From positions 558,001 through 622,000 of the forward strand of contig JAJFFV010000006.1 in NCBI GenBank assembly GCA_021776475.1: a stretch of 64,000 bases of DNA, written 5' to 3'. The DNA comes from Parvularculaceae bacterium. GTDB taxonomy: Bacteria; Pseudomonadota; Alphaproteobacteria; Caulobacterales; Parvularculaceae. The number at the start of each line of letters is the position of its first letter. Position 1 is the first letter of the stretch. A model generated the notes under the pieces. That model had not been told where the DNA came from and did not search any database. It worked only from the letters and a program-made list of their open reading frames with translations. Positions 55,205 through 64,000 of the stretch are shown piece by piece. Made by a program: the position numbers and the translations under genes.

Positions 55205-55235
55205 CAACAATTGTGTTGATATTTTGCAACAATTG
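55205..55235. promoter_or_regulatory. paired CAACAATTG motifs upstream of ntrY
   Basis: CAACAATTG at 55205 and 55227 (22 bp apart); the first overlaps the inverted repeat CAACA-ATTG-TGTTG. Confidence 0.35.
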
Positions 55236-55251
55236 GAGCAGATTTGCTTGA

Positions 55252-57606
55252 TTGTCTGCAGGCACGCCTTTCAGTGCTGGTGGGTTTTGGTGGTTCAATC
55301 TCATGGTTCAGGCTGAAAATAGCATCAGTATGTCGGCAGCTGGCAGTGACAAGCCGAGGCAATCGAGGCTGTCCGTGCTTGTTACGGTTGCGTTGATCGG
55401 ACTTGCAATACTTGTGTTTGGGCTAACGGCCTTTTTCTTCATGACATTCATCGACGGTGCGCCGCCCTTCATCGCCGTGATCTTTTCAATCGCGGTGCTG
55501 TTTGTCGCCCTGATGACAGTCATTGTTTTTGGGCGACTTTGGCAGGTCTGGCGTAACCGCCGGGTCGGAATTGCCGGATCGAGAATGCATATTCGCTTGG
55601 TCGGCATATTGTCGGCGGTTGCAATCGTTCCAGCGGTGATAGCGTTTTTTTTCTCAGCATTCATTCTGCAAACGTTTTCGCAGGAGTTTTTCGTTGATCG
55701 GGTTGATAATGCCAATACAACAGCTCGCAATCTCGCCAATACCTATTTTGACAGCAGATCTTCGGAAATGGGTGATGACCTCCTGCGCGTCGCCTTAGAT
55801 CTGAGTGTTCTCGAGCAAACGGGTCGTGGTTTGGGAGATAATCCGATCGGCTTTCGGCAGTATCTTTTCGGACAAGCGCTAATCCGGGATTGGGCAGCCC
55901 TCTATCTGCTAGATGGAGATAAACGTATCTTGGCGCGGGTTGAGACCGTTCCGGGCGATTATTACTCTCTTCCAGAAGCGAAGATATTCGATCTCTTGGA
56001 TATGGGAGCCGATGTTGCTTCGCGCTTTAATTTTGACGCTCAGGATCGCGCAAAACTAAATTTGTGGCGGGCCACCTTCAAAATCAAAGATTATGAGGGA
56101 GGGTATCTAATCGCTTACAAGGGCGAGAGGCCAATCATGTCCCGGGAATTGCTGGAGGTGAGAGAGTTTAGGGACAGCACTTTTAGTTTCAATGATCGGC
56201 TGGACAACCTGCGCAGTGCCTTTACGACAGGCTATAGCCTGCTGGCTCTGATAATATTGCTGCTTGCTGCATGGATGGGTCTTTTGATCGCGACGACTAT
56301 TGTCGCCCCGGTCGGCAGACTTGCCGCCGCTGCCGAAAGGATTTCTTCAGGCGACCTGACCACACGTGTAGAGGTTGAAGACGGTGATGGCGAATTGGGT
56401 GATCTTGGTCAGGCCTTCAATCATATGGCGGGTCAGCTGGAGACCCAGCGTGATGATCTTATCTCAGCCAACAAACAATCTGATGGTCGCTTGCGTTTTA
56501 TTGAAGCAGTGTTGTCGGGGGTTTCCGCCGGCGTACTTGGTGTCTCAGAAGGCGGCAAAATAACCGCCGCCAATAAATCTGCGGCTGAGTTTCTTGGTGT
56601 CCAGATAACACGGATGACCGGTGTGCTTCTGCGCGATATCGCACCAGAGTTGGATGCCCTATTTATCGAGGCGAAAGACAGTAAAACACATGAAGCCAGC
56701 GGGCAACTTGAGCTTGGTGTGGCAGGCCAGGCCAAAATTCTGAATGTGCGAGTCGGCGGTGATACAACCGAAGATACCGTAAACTACGTAGTGACATTCG
56801 ACGATATTTCAGAATTAATCTCTGCTCAGAGAAATGCAGCCTGGGGTGATGTTGCTCGGCGGATTGCCCATGAGATCAAAAATCCGTTGACGCCAATACA
56901 ACTTTCGGCGGAAAGATTGAAACGAAAATATGGAGCAGAGATCGTCTCCGACCGTGAAGTTTTTGACAGATGTACTGATACGATCATCCGTCATGTAAAC
57001 GACATCGGACGTATGGTGAATGAATTTTCATCCTTCGCAAGGATGCCGGAGGCTGTGATGAGATCTGAAAATCTTAGGGAGGTAGTTAAAAGCGCGGTAT
57101 TTCCATTTCAGGTTGCGCATCCTGATATAGATTTTATTCTTGAGTTGCCAGAGGAGCCTATTATTGCAAGTTGCGATGGACGTTTGCTGGTTCAGGCGTG
57201 TACTAATCTGGTCAAGAATGCTGTCGAAGCGATAGAAGAAAAATGCACTCAAACTTCTTCAGGTTATGTTGGCAAAATTCTTGTCACCCTTGCTGAAGAC
57301 GACAAGGTGGCCCGACTTTCGGTAACCGACAACGGTGTCGGCTTACCTGACAGCGCTAGGCATAGATTGACCGAGCCATATATGACGACCCGTGAAAAAG
57401 GTACTGGTCTTGGCCTTGCAATCGTCCGGAAAGTTATCGAGGAACATCGGGGCAAGATTATTTTGAATAATGATACCACGCTTGGTGAAACCGGTGCATG
57501 TGTCAGTCTGATTTTCCGTAAGGGCCTGGAAATTGATAATGAAAAAACTGATCGTACCAGTATTAAAAATACTGCCCAAAAAGAAAATATACAGAGGGTT
57601 AGTTGA
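55252..57606 (+). CDS. ntrY: NtrY-like sensor histidine kinase (start may be internal, e.g. ATG near 55303 or 55330)
   Basis: N-terminal TM segments, HAMP, PAS, RRIAHEIKNPLTPIQLSAERLKRKYG H-box, GTGLGLAIVRKV. Confidence 0.94.
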   Translation: MSAGTPFSAGGFWWFNLMVQAENSISMSAAGSDKPRQSRLSVLVTVALIGLAILVFGLTAFFFMTFIDGAPPFIAVIFSIAVLFVALMTVIVFGRLWQVWRNRRVGIAGSRMHIRLVGILSAVAIVPAVIAFFFSAFILQTFSQEFFVDRVDNANTTARNLANTYFDSRSSEMGDDLLRVALDLSVLEQTGRGLGDNPIGFRQYLFGQALIRDWAALYLLDGDKRILARVETVPGDYYSLPEAKIFDLLDMGADVASRFNFDAQDRAKLNLWRATFKIKDYEGGYLIAYKGERPIMSRELLEVREFRDSTFSFNDRLDNLRSAFTTGYSLLALIILLLAAWMGLLIATTIVAPVGRLAAAAERISSGDLTTRVEVEDGDGELGDLGQAFNHMAGQLETQRDDLISANKQSDGRLRFIEAVLSGVSAGVLGVSEGGKITAANKSAAEFLGVQITRMTGVLLRDIAPELDALFIEAKDSKTHEASGQLELGVAGQAKILNVRVGGDTTEDTVNYVVTFDDISELISAQRNAAWGDVARRIAHEIKNPLTPIQLSAERLKRKYGAEIVSDREVFDRCTDTIIRHVNDIGRMVNEFSSFARMPEAVMRSENLREVVKSAVFPFQVAHPDIDFILELPEEPIIASCDGRLLVQACTNLVKNAVEAIEEKCTQTSSGYVGKILVTLAEDDKVARLSVTDNGVGLPDSARHRLTEPYMTTREKGTGLGLAIVRKVIEEHRGKIILNNDTTLGETGACVSLIFRKGLEIDNEKTDRTSIKNTAQKENIQRVS

Positions 57607-59003
57607 TGGCAGTTGATGTTCTTGTTGTAGATGACGAACAGGATATCCGGGAACTTATTGCGGGTATTCTTGAAGATGAAGGTTTTTCGCCACGGACTGC
57701 GGCGAACAGCGACGACGTTTTCTCTGCTATCAGCACGCGGTTACCGTCCCTGGTTGTCCTTGACATCTGGCTTCAGGGAAGCCGCCTTGATGGATTAGAG
57801 ATACTGGAAGAGTTGAAAAAGCTGCATCCCATGTTGCCCGTTCTAATAATTTCCGGTCACGGTAATGTTGAGACAGCAGTCGCGGCTATTAAGAAGGGTG
57901 CTTATGATTTTATCGAGAAACCCTTTAATGCGGAGAAACTTCTGCTTGCAGCGACTCGCGCCCTCGAAACAGCAATGCTCAAACGTGAAAACAGCGATTT
58001 GCGCAATCGCGCGACAGAACTAGGTCTTGTTGGAAGTTCAACAATCATTACGCAGTTAAGGTCTCTGATACAAAGAATAGCTGACGCGAGATCAAGAGTT
58101 CTTATTTGTGGCCCCGACGGATCCGGAAAAGAAATCATCGCGCGGACGATTCACAATCAATCCAATCGGGCTGATATGCCATTTGTTGTCGCGAGTGCGG
58201 CTACGATAGCGCCGGACAAGATGGAACAGGAACTATTCGGAACTGAAGATTCTGACGGCAGACCCAAAAAAATTGGACTCATGGAAGAAGCGCATGGCGG
58301 CACGCTGCTCTTTGATGAGATCGGCGACATGCCGCTGGAAACACAAAGCAAAATTCTCAGGGTTCTGGTCGATCAGCGTTTCACAAGAGTAGGTGGATCA
58401 AGGTCAGTTGAGGTGGACGTTAGAATTGTCTCAACGACAGCTAAGGACCTATTGGCTGAGTCGGAACGCGGAAATTTTCGTTCGGATCTTTATCACAGGC
58501 TCAATGTTGTTTCGATTGCAACGCCGTCTCTTGCTGCGCGCCGGGAAGATATAGCAGAATTAGCTGAATACTTTATCGACAGCATTTCGAAACATGGCGG
58601 ATTACAGCGGCGCCCGTTGTCGCAGGAGGCCCTGGCCGCTCTGCAGGCTTACCATTGGCCAGGCAATGTCCGTCAGTTGCGCAATGTGCTCGAGCGAACT
58701 CTCATTTTGATGGGGCGGGACCCTGATCCTGATATCACAATTGACAAGCTGCCGGTTGACATTGTGAACGCTGGTCCAACGCTACCTAGTAGTGATAATC
58801 TCGAGCAAATCATCACGTTGCCGCTGCGAGAGGCACGCGAGAAATTCGAGCGAGAATACCTATTGGCTCAGATTAACCGATTCGGTGGTAATATTTCCCG
58901 CACGGCGAACTTCATCTGCATGGAAAGGTCCGCTCTCCACAGAAAGCTCAAGGCGCTCGGCATTACACCACATGTCAGGCCAGAAAATAATCTTGTCAGT
59001 TAG
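57603..59003 (+). CDS. ntrX: NtrX-like sigma-54-type response regulator
   Basis: Receiver (VVDDEQDIRELIAGILEDEGF), AAA+ domain, C-terminal HTH; overlaps ntrY stop. Confidence 0.95.
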   Translation: MMAVDVLVVDDEQDIRELIAGILEDEGFSPRTAANSDDVFSAISTRLPSLVVLDIWLQGSRLDGLEILEELKKLHPMLPVLIISGHGNVETAVAAIKKGAYDFIEKPFNAEKLLLAATRALETAMLKRENSDLRNRATELGLVGSSTIITQLRSLIQRIADARSRVLICGPDGSGKEIIARTIHNQSNRADMPFVVASAATIAPDKMEQELFGTEDSDGRPKKIGLMEEAHGGTLLFDEIGDMPLETQSKILRVLVDQRFTRVGGSRSVEVDVRIVSTTAKDLLAESERGNFRSDLYHRLNVVSIATPSLAARREDIAELAEYFIDSISKHGGLQRRPLSQEALAALQAYHWPGNVRQLRNVLERTLILMGRDPDPDITIDKLPVDIVNAGPTLPSSDNLEQIITLPLREAREKFEREYLLAQINRFGGNISRTANFICMERSALHRKLKALGITPHVRPENNLVS

Positions 59004-59074
59004 ACAGACACGCTGAATAATTCGATGTCAGTGTTTGCGTACAACAACAAAAATCGAAACCCGAGTATGGACAC

Positions 59075-60448
59075 ATGAGAGTCATTGTTTGCGGTGCTGG
59101 TCGAGTTGGATATGGGATTGCCTCCCGACTTGCTCAGGAAAAATTCGATGTAACTATCATAGATCAGAACAAGGAGCTTGTTCGCGGTGTTACAGAGCGC
59201 ATAGAAGTCCGTGGTGTCGTCGGCAACGGATCATACCCAGATGTGTTGGCCGAGGCTGGAGCCAAGGACGCAGACATGATGATCGCGGTCACGTATTCTG
59301 ACGAGGTCAACATTGTTGCTGCGCAAATCGCTCATTCCGTCTTCAATGTGCCAACAAAAATTGCCAGAATCCGTGCGCAAAGCTATTTGGACACCAAGTA
59401 TGCGGATCTGTTTAGTAGAGCGCACATACCGATTGATGTCATTATTTCGCCGGAACAGGAAGTCGCGGAAACTGTATTGCAGAAATTGAGCACGCCAGGT
59501 GCTTTTGAGATCAAGTCCTTTGCTGATGGGCGGATCTGGGCCGTTGGAGTTCGGTTGACTGAGGATTGCCCAATCCTCAGCACACCTCTCCGCCATGTGG
59601 CTGAGCTGTTTCCTGAATTGAATATTACAATTGTCGGGGTGCAGCGCGGTGATAAGGTGTTTCGCCCTCACTCGGATGATCAGCTTGAAAGCAAAGACAA
59701 CATTTTCTTCGTTGCTGACCGGGCGAAGGTAGAAAGGGCGCTGCAAATTCTTGGAGACTCTTCCACAAAGGCACGACGTGTTATCATCGTCGGTGGTGGC
59801 AATATCGGTTTTCACGTAGCCCGCTCTCTTGAAAAAATGGGCAGTATGAAGATCAGGATTATTGAGAAGAATCAAAAGCGAGCTGGCCGGATAGCAGAGC
59901 AATTGGAGCGAACCGTTGTTCTGCACGGTGACGGTCTTGACCGGGAAGTGTTGAGGGAAGCGGGCGCACAAGATGCTGAAACGATAGTGACGCTTACAAA
60001 CAATGATCAAACGAATGTGTTAAGCGCGGTTATTGCTAAAAGGGAAGGGACTCGCCGCGCCATGGCTTTGATTAACGAGTCAGATTACGGACCACTAACG
60101 CGATCTGTCGGTATCGACCGTTATATCGACCCACGGGCAACAACTATTTCAACGATCCTGCAACATGTCAGGAGAGGACGCATCAAGGGCATATTCACGC
60201 TCCTCGATGGTCAAGCAGAGCTGATTGATGCCATCGCGCTTGAGACATCACCGCTTGTCGGAGAGCCTCTAAGAAAAGTTGCTCTTCCTTCAGGTGTGGT
60301 TATCGGCGCTATCCTCCGAGGACAAGAAGTTATGCTCCCCAACGCTGAAACCGTCGTCGAACCTGGTGACCGGGTTGTTCTGATGGCGTTACGTGAGAAC
60401 GTAAAAGACGTTGAACAAATGTTCCGTGTTAGTTTGGAATATTTTTAG
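59075..60448 (+). CDS. trkA: Trk system potassium transporter TrkA
   Basis: Two RCK units: MRVIVCGAGRVGYGIASRL; VIIVGGGNIGFHVARSLE. Confidence 0.95.
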   Translation: MRVIVCGAGRVGYGIASRLAQEKFDVTIIDQNKELVRGVTERIEVRGVVGNGSYPDVLAEAGAKDADMMIAVTYSDEVNIVAAQIAHSVFNVPTKIARIRAQSYLDTKYADLFSRAHIPIDVIISPEQEVAETVLQKLSTPGAFEIKSFADGRIWAVGVRLTEDCPILSTPLRHVAELFPELNITIVGVQRGDKVFRPHSDDQLESKDNIFFVADRAKVERALQILGDSSTKARRVIIVGGGNIGFHVARSLEKMGSMKIRIIEKNQKRAGRIAEQLERTVVLHGDGLDREVLREAGAQDAETIVTLTNNDQTNVLSAVIAKREGTRRAMALINESDYGPLTRSVGIDRYIDPRATTISTILQHVRRGRIKGIFTLLDGQAELIDAIALETSPLVGEPLRKVALPSGVVIGAILRGQEVMLPNAETVVEPGDRVVLMALRENVKDVEQMFRVSLEYF

Positions 60449-60451
60449 TCC

Positions 60452-61864
60452 ATGAATCTTCCCACGGTTCTTTGGTGGTTGGGGATGGCCGTTTTGGTCG
60501 TTGGTATTGCCATGTTAGCGCCAGTATTGGTGGCGGTGTTTTCTGACGAATCGCGAGCGCTTCCAGCATTCGTTATCAGCGTCATCATATGTACTTTTCT
60601 GGGTGCCGCGCTCGTAGTTGCATCTGCTGTTCGGACAGAAAAGAGTCATGCAAAGAGTGGTATCAGAGAAGTAGTCCTGTTGTTGCTTTTGTGGTGGCTG
60701 GCTGTCCCGATTCTTGCCGGGTTGCCGTTTTTATTTACTGGTCTCAATTTGATCGATGCCTGGTATGAATCCGTAAGCGCCATGACAACGACCGGTGCCT
60801 GGTTGTCATGGGAGAACGCGACCTCGTCGGCGAGTGGGATGATTTGGCGGGCGGAGTTGCAATGGTTGGGCGGGCTCGTGTCCATGTCAGCGGCGGCCGC
60901 GGTATTTGTGCGACCAGAATTTATAGGTATCGCCAGCATCTCAACACCATTTTCACGCGGTGAGGAAGAGTCTTACTTGCTTGCATTCAGGTCGGCGATG
61001 ATCAATTTTGCCCCCTTGTATGCTGCCATTACTGTCATTATCGCGATCCTTTTTTTGTTGTTTTCAACACCGTTGACGGATGCGTTGGTGATGGCACTGT
61101 CTCTTCCAGCTTCCGGTGGGTTTCTTCCGGCGGGTGTGGATTTTAACAACTATTCCGCGCCCGTACAGATGATCAGCTTTTCGGCGATGGTATTAAGTGC
61201 CGTCAGTTTCATTTCAGTCGTGAATACGGTCCGCTTTTCCGGTCAAAAAATACGAGTCAAAGAAGATATTGAAACACCCGCGCTTTTATTCTGCATTCTT
61301 TTAGTCGGATTTATATTTCTTTTGACATCGGACAATCCACAGCTAAGCGCTCTTCCCAACCAAGTCCTAAACGCGGCGTCCATTCTTTCAACAAACGGAT
61401 TTCTATTCCCTGAGTTCCCTGCTCTGGTACCGGTGCTCGTGACCACTGTTATTGGGGGAGCGGCTGTTTCCACCGCTGGTGGATTGAAGCTGATCAGGTG
61501 GATTGTGACTTTTCGACGAGCGGGGCAAGAGGTCTGGAAATTAATCCATCCAAGCGGTGTTTCTGGTCGGGATCGTGCGGCAAACGAGCTGGCTGTTTGG
61601 ATACATTATATCTCATTTACAATTATCTTGGCGCTGCTGGTTCTTGTTATAAGTGTTTTTGGCCATCCATTGGAACTAAGCGTAACCGCAGCAGCGGCGG
61701 CAATTAGCAATGCTGGTCCGACCATTGCTATCGCGGCGGAAAATTCTGACTATCTTGTTTTCGAGCCGTCGCTCCGCGTCGTTCTAGCTCTTGGTATGAT
61801 TGTCGGACGGCTTGAGATGGTTGTCGCGCTTGCGTTATTCAGCAGCTATTTTTGGAGATCATAA
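60452..61864 (+). CDS. trkH: TrkH-family potassium uptake protein
   Basis: SAMTTTGAWLSWE selectivity-filter-like motif, many TM segments, GGAAVSTAGGLKLIR. Confidence 0.88.
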   Translation: MNLPTVLWWLGMAVLVVGIAMLAPVLVAVFSDESRALPAFVISVIICTFLGAALVVASAVRTEKSHAKSGIREVVLLLLLWWLAVPILAGLPFLFTGLNLIDAWYESVSAMTTTGAWLSWENATSSASGMIWRAELQWLGGLVSMSAAAAVFVRPEFIGIASISTPFSRGEEESYLLAFRSAMINFAPLYAAITVIIAILFLLFSTPLTDALVMALSLPASGGFLPAGVDFNNYSAPVQMISFSAMVLSAVSFISVVNTVRFSGQKIRVKEDIETPALLFCILLVGFIFLLTSDNPQLSALPNQVLNAASILSTNGFLFPEFPALVPVLVTTVIGGAAVSTAGGLKLIRWIVTFRRAGQEVWKLIHPSGVSGRDRAANELAVWIHYISFTIILALLVLVISVFGHPLELSVTAAAAAISNAGPTIAIAAENSDYLVFEPSLRVVLALGMIVGRLEMVVALALFSSYFWRS

Positions 61865-62038
61865 TTTTGACACCAACGTGGGTGATTGTCATACGAGCGA
61901 TTGGAGAGAGTACACCACACCAAAAATAGCCATACATTATGACGAAATCTCTTGTCAGAACGACTAGAGTAGGGGAAAGTGTTTGGTGCGCTGCAACATA
62001 AAAGTGCGCATGTCCTTTAAGACCCATCAGAGAATAAA

Positions 62039-62287
62039 ATGAACGATAAAAAGCAGAACCTTCAGGATACCTTTCTTAACCAGCTTCGAAAAAGTAAAAC
62101 ATCGGTCACTATTTTTTTGGTGAATGGTGTGAAATTGCAGGGTATCGTGACGTGGTTTGACAACTTCTGTGTATTACTGAAACGCGATGGACATGCTCAA
62201 CTTGTCTACAAGCACGCTATTTCTACGATCATGCCGGCGGGCCCCATCCAACTTTATGACGACGACAATGGTTCTTTGTCGGAATAA
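62039..62287 (+). CDS. hfq: RNA chaperone Hfq
   Basis: [58 protein letters not shown]. Confidence 0.97.
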   Translation: MNDKKQNLQDTFLNQLRKSKTSVTIFLVNGVKLQGIVTWFDNFCVLLKRDGHAQLVYKHAISTIMPAGPIQLYDDDNGSLSE

Positions 62288-62293
62288 TTCGCT

Positions 62294-63649
62294 TTGACTG
62301 ATACAATCTTTGCTTTTGTGATTCATCCCGTTTTCCAGGAAGATAACGATTCTTTGAGGAATCCGGACACTTGCCTCAGGGAAGCTGTCGGGCTCGCAGA
62401 GGCCATTGGATTATCGGTATCGCACGCTGAAATTATCCGCATAAACAATCCCAAACCTGCCACCTTGTTTGGTCAAGGAAGAGTCGATGGAATCCGAGGT
62501 CGTTTGGCTGAATTTAACGGCAAAGTCGAGCTGGTGATTGTGGATGGAATACTTAGCCCGGTGCAGCATCGGAATCTTGAAAAAGAATTGGACCTCAAGG
62601 TTCTGGACCGCACAGCGCTGATCCTTGAGATATTTGGTGCACGGGCACAGACGAAGGAGGGCCGTTTGCAGGTGGACTTGGCGCATCTGACTTATCAACG
62701 CTCACGCCTTGTCCGCTCATGGACCCACCTGGAGAGGCAACGTGGCGGGGCGGGATTTCTGGGAGGCCCGGGTGAAAGGCAGATTGAATCTGACCGACGG
62801 ATTCTTTCCGACAAAGTTGCAAGATTGCGCCGGCAATTAGACGATGTCCGGCGGACACGCGCGCTACAAAGAAGAAAACGCCAACGCGCGCCTCACCTGG
62901 TTGTCGCCCTCATCGGTTATACAAACGCCGGCAAGTCTACCCTGTTCAACCGGTTAACAGATGCTTCGGTAATGGCTGAGGATCAGCTGTTTGCAACACT
63001 TGATCCGACAATGCGTGCGCTAGATCTGGCAAGCGCCACTCGAATTATTTTGTCCGACACGGTCGGCTTTATTTCCAATCTGCCGACCCAGTTGGTTGCG
63101 GCTTTCCGGGCAACGTTGGAAGAAGTTTTGGAAGCGGACCTTATTTTGCACGTTCGCGATATATCCCAGGAAGATACTGAAGCCCAGAAACAGGACGTTC
63201 TCTCCGTGTTGGACGAGTTGGGTATAGATGATGAATATGATCGGCCGGTAATTGAAGTTTGGAACAAGACAGACCTGATCGAGACAGAAAGTGGAGCGGT
63301 GTTGAATCAGCTTGCGCTGAGCAAAAAACAGGAAGCTAAGGGTACATTGGTTGATCCTAATGTCGTCCCTGTGTCGGCTTTGACAGGGCGCGGTCTTGAT
63401 TATCTGTATGAAGAAATGGATCGTATACTTACAGCCCATCATCGTGTGTACTGCGGTTCAATAGAACACGCTGAAGGCGCAGCGTTGGCCTGGCTTCACG
63501 AAAATGGAGAAGTATTGGAAGTCACAGAACAGAACAACACTCAAGCAATTTCGGTGCGGCTCTCTGAAAAGACGGCGGGTCAATTTGAAAAACAGTTTTC
63601 GATTTTGCTACAGAGCGAGAAATCTGTTGATCTCAGTTTGAGTGCCTAG
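62294..63649 (+). CDS. hflX: GTPase HflX
   Basis: TLFGQGRVDGI; GGAGFLGGPGERQIESDRR; GYTNAGKSTLFNRLT. Confidence 0.96.
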   Translation: MTDTIFAFVIHPVFQEDNDSLRNPDTCLREAVGLAEAIGLSVSHAEIIRINNPKPATLFGQGRVDGIRGRLAEFNGKVELVIVDGILSPVQHRNLEKELDLKVLDRTALILEIFGARAQTKEGRLQVDLAHLTYQRSRLVRSWTHLERQRGGAGFLGGPGERQIESDRRILSDKVARLRRQLDDVRRTRALQRRKRQRAPHLVVALIGYTNAGKSTLFNRLTDASVMAEDQLFATLDPTMRALDLASATRIILSDTVGFISNLPTQLVAAFRATLEEVLEADLILHVRDISQEDTEAQKQDVLSVLDELGIDDEYDRPVIEVWNKTDLIETESGAVLNQLALSKKQEAKGTLVDPNVVPVSALTGRGLDYLYEEMDRILTAHHRVYCGSIEHAEGAALAWLHENGEVLEVTEQNNTQAISVRLSEKTAGQFEKQFSILLQSEKSVDLSLSA

Positions 63650-64000
63650 TCAAAACGTTTTGCATCCTGCCAAAACTCTTCCAGTTCCTGTAGCTTAAAG
63701 TCCTTAAAATTTTCCCCTGACCTCGCAAGTTTTCGTTCTATCGCGGTGAAACGTCTACGGAACTTTTCGTTAGTACGTCGAACGGCATTTTCCGGATCGA
63801 TTTTTAGGTGGCGGGATAAGTTTGCGATTGTGAATAGCAGATCACCAAATTCATCTTCTATTCTATCATCATCTCCGATAGCTATGGCTTCGGTCAATTC
63901 CGCAGCTTCTTCACCAATCTTTGCGACAACGTCCTTAGCATTCGGCCAATCGAAGCCAACTCTGGCAGCACGCTTTTGCAGTTTGACTGCGCGGGAAATG
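63646..64000 (-). CDS. mazG: MazG nucleotide pyrophosphohydrolase (5' part outside the window)
   Basis: Frame open to the window edge: ISRAVKLQKRAARVGFDWPNAKDVVAKIGEEAAELTEAIAI...EDEFGDLLFTIANLSRHL. Confidence 0.92.
   Translation of the reverse strand, partial: ISRAVKLQKRAARVGFDWPNAKDVVAKIGEEAAELTEAIAIGDDDRIEDEFGDLLFTIANLSRHLKIDPENAVRRTNEKFRRRFTAIERKLARSGENFKDFKLQELEEFWQDAKRFD

Noticed and set aside
59231-60010. 259-aa minus-strand ORF inside trkA
   Set aside because: Antisense shadow of a conserved gene.

Overview
Window of an alphaproteobacterial chromosome, judged by synteny and protein families. It is almost entirely protein coding and dominated by conserved housekeeping blocks. In order: dnaE; rpsB-tsf-pyrH-frr-uppS-cdsA-dxr-rseP-bamA-skp-lpxD-fabZ-lpxA-lpxI-lpxB; gltA and gltX on the minus strand; lexA with a GTTC-N7-GTTC SOS box; trpC-trpD-trpG, a divergent polysaccharide deacetylase, then trpE-ppiD; tpiA-(alpha/beta hydrolase)-secG-pyrG; an accessory stretch of hypothetical/lipoprotein genes containing rpmF, which is absent from the supplied ORF track; eno-GNAT-ftsB; a pyruvate dehydrogenase cluster interleaved with an SDR, an S1 protease and an opposite-strand haloalkane dehalogenase-like gene; lipA-ratA-cinA-ispDF-dusB; ntrY-ntrX without ntrBC; trkA-trkH-hfq-hflX; and a truncated mazG. 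I found no rRNA, tRNA, CRISPR array, prophage or transposon. I do not see a convincing new multi-gene defence or biosynthetic system. The points most worth a second look are: an apparent comEC relic between gltX and lexA; five convergent gene pairs whose stop codons overlap (4 or 11 bp); the non-PDH genes inside the pdh/lpd cluster; a Cys/Tyr/Gly-rich lipoprotein with an Arg-Asp run and a Pro/Lys tail; and paired CAACAATTG motifs in front of ntrYX.
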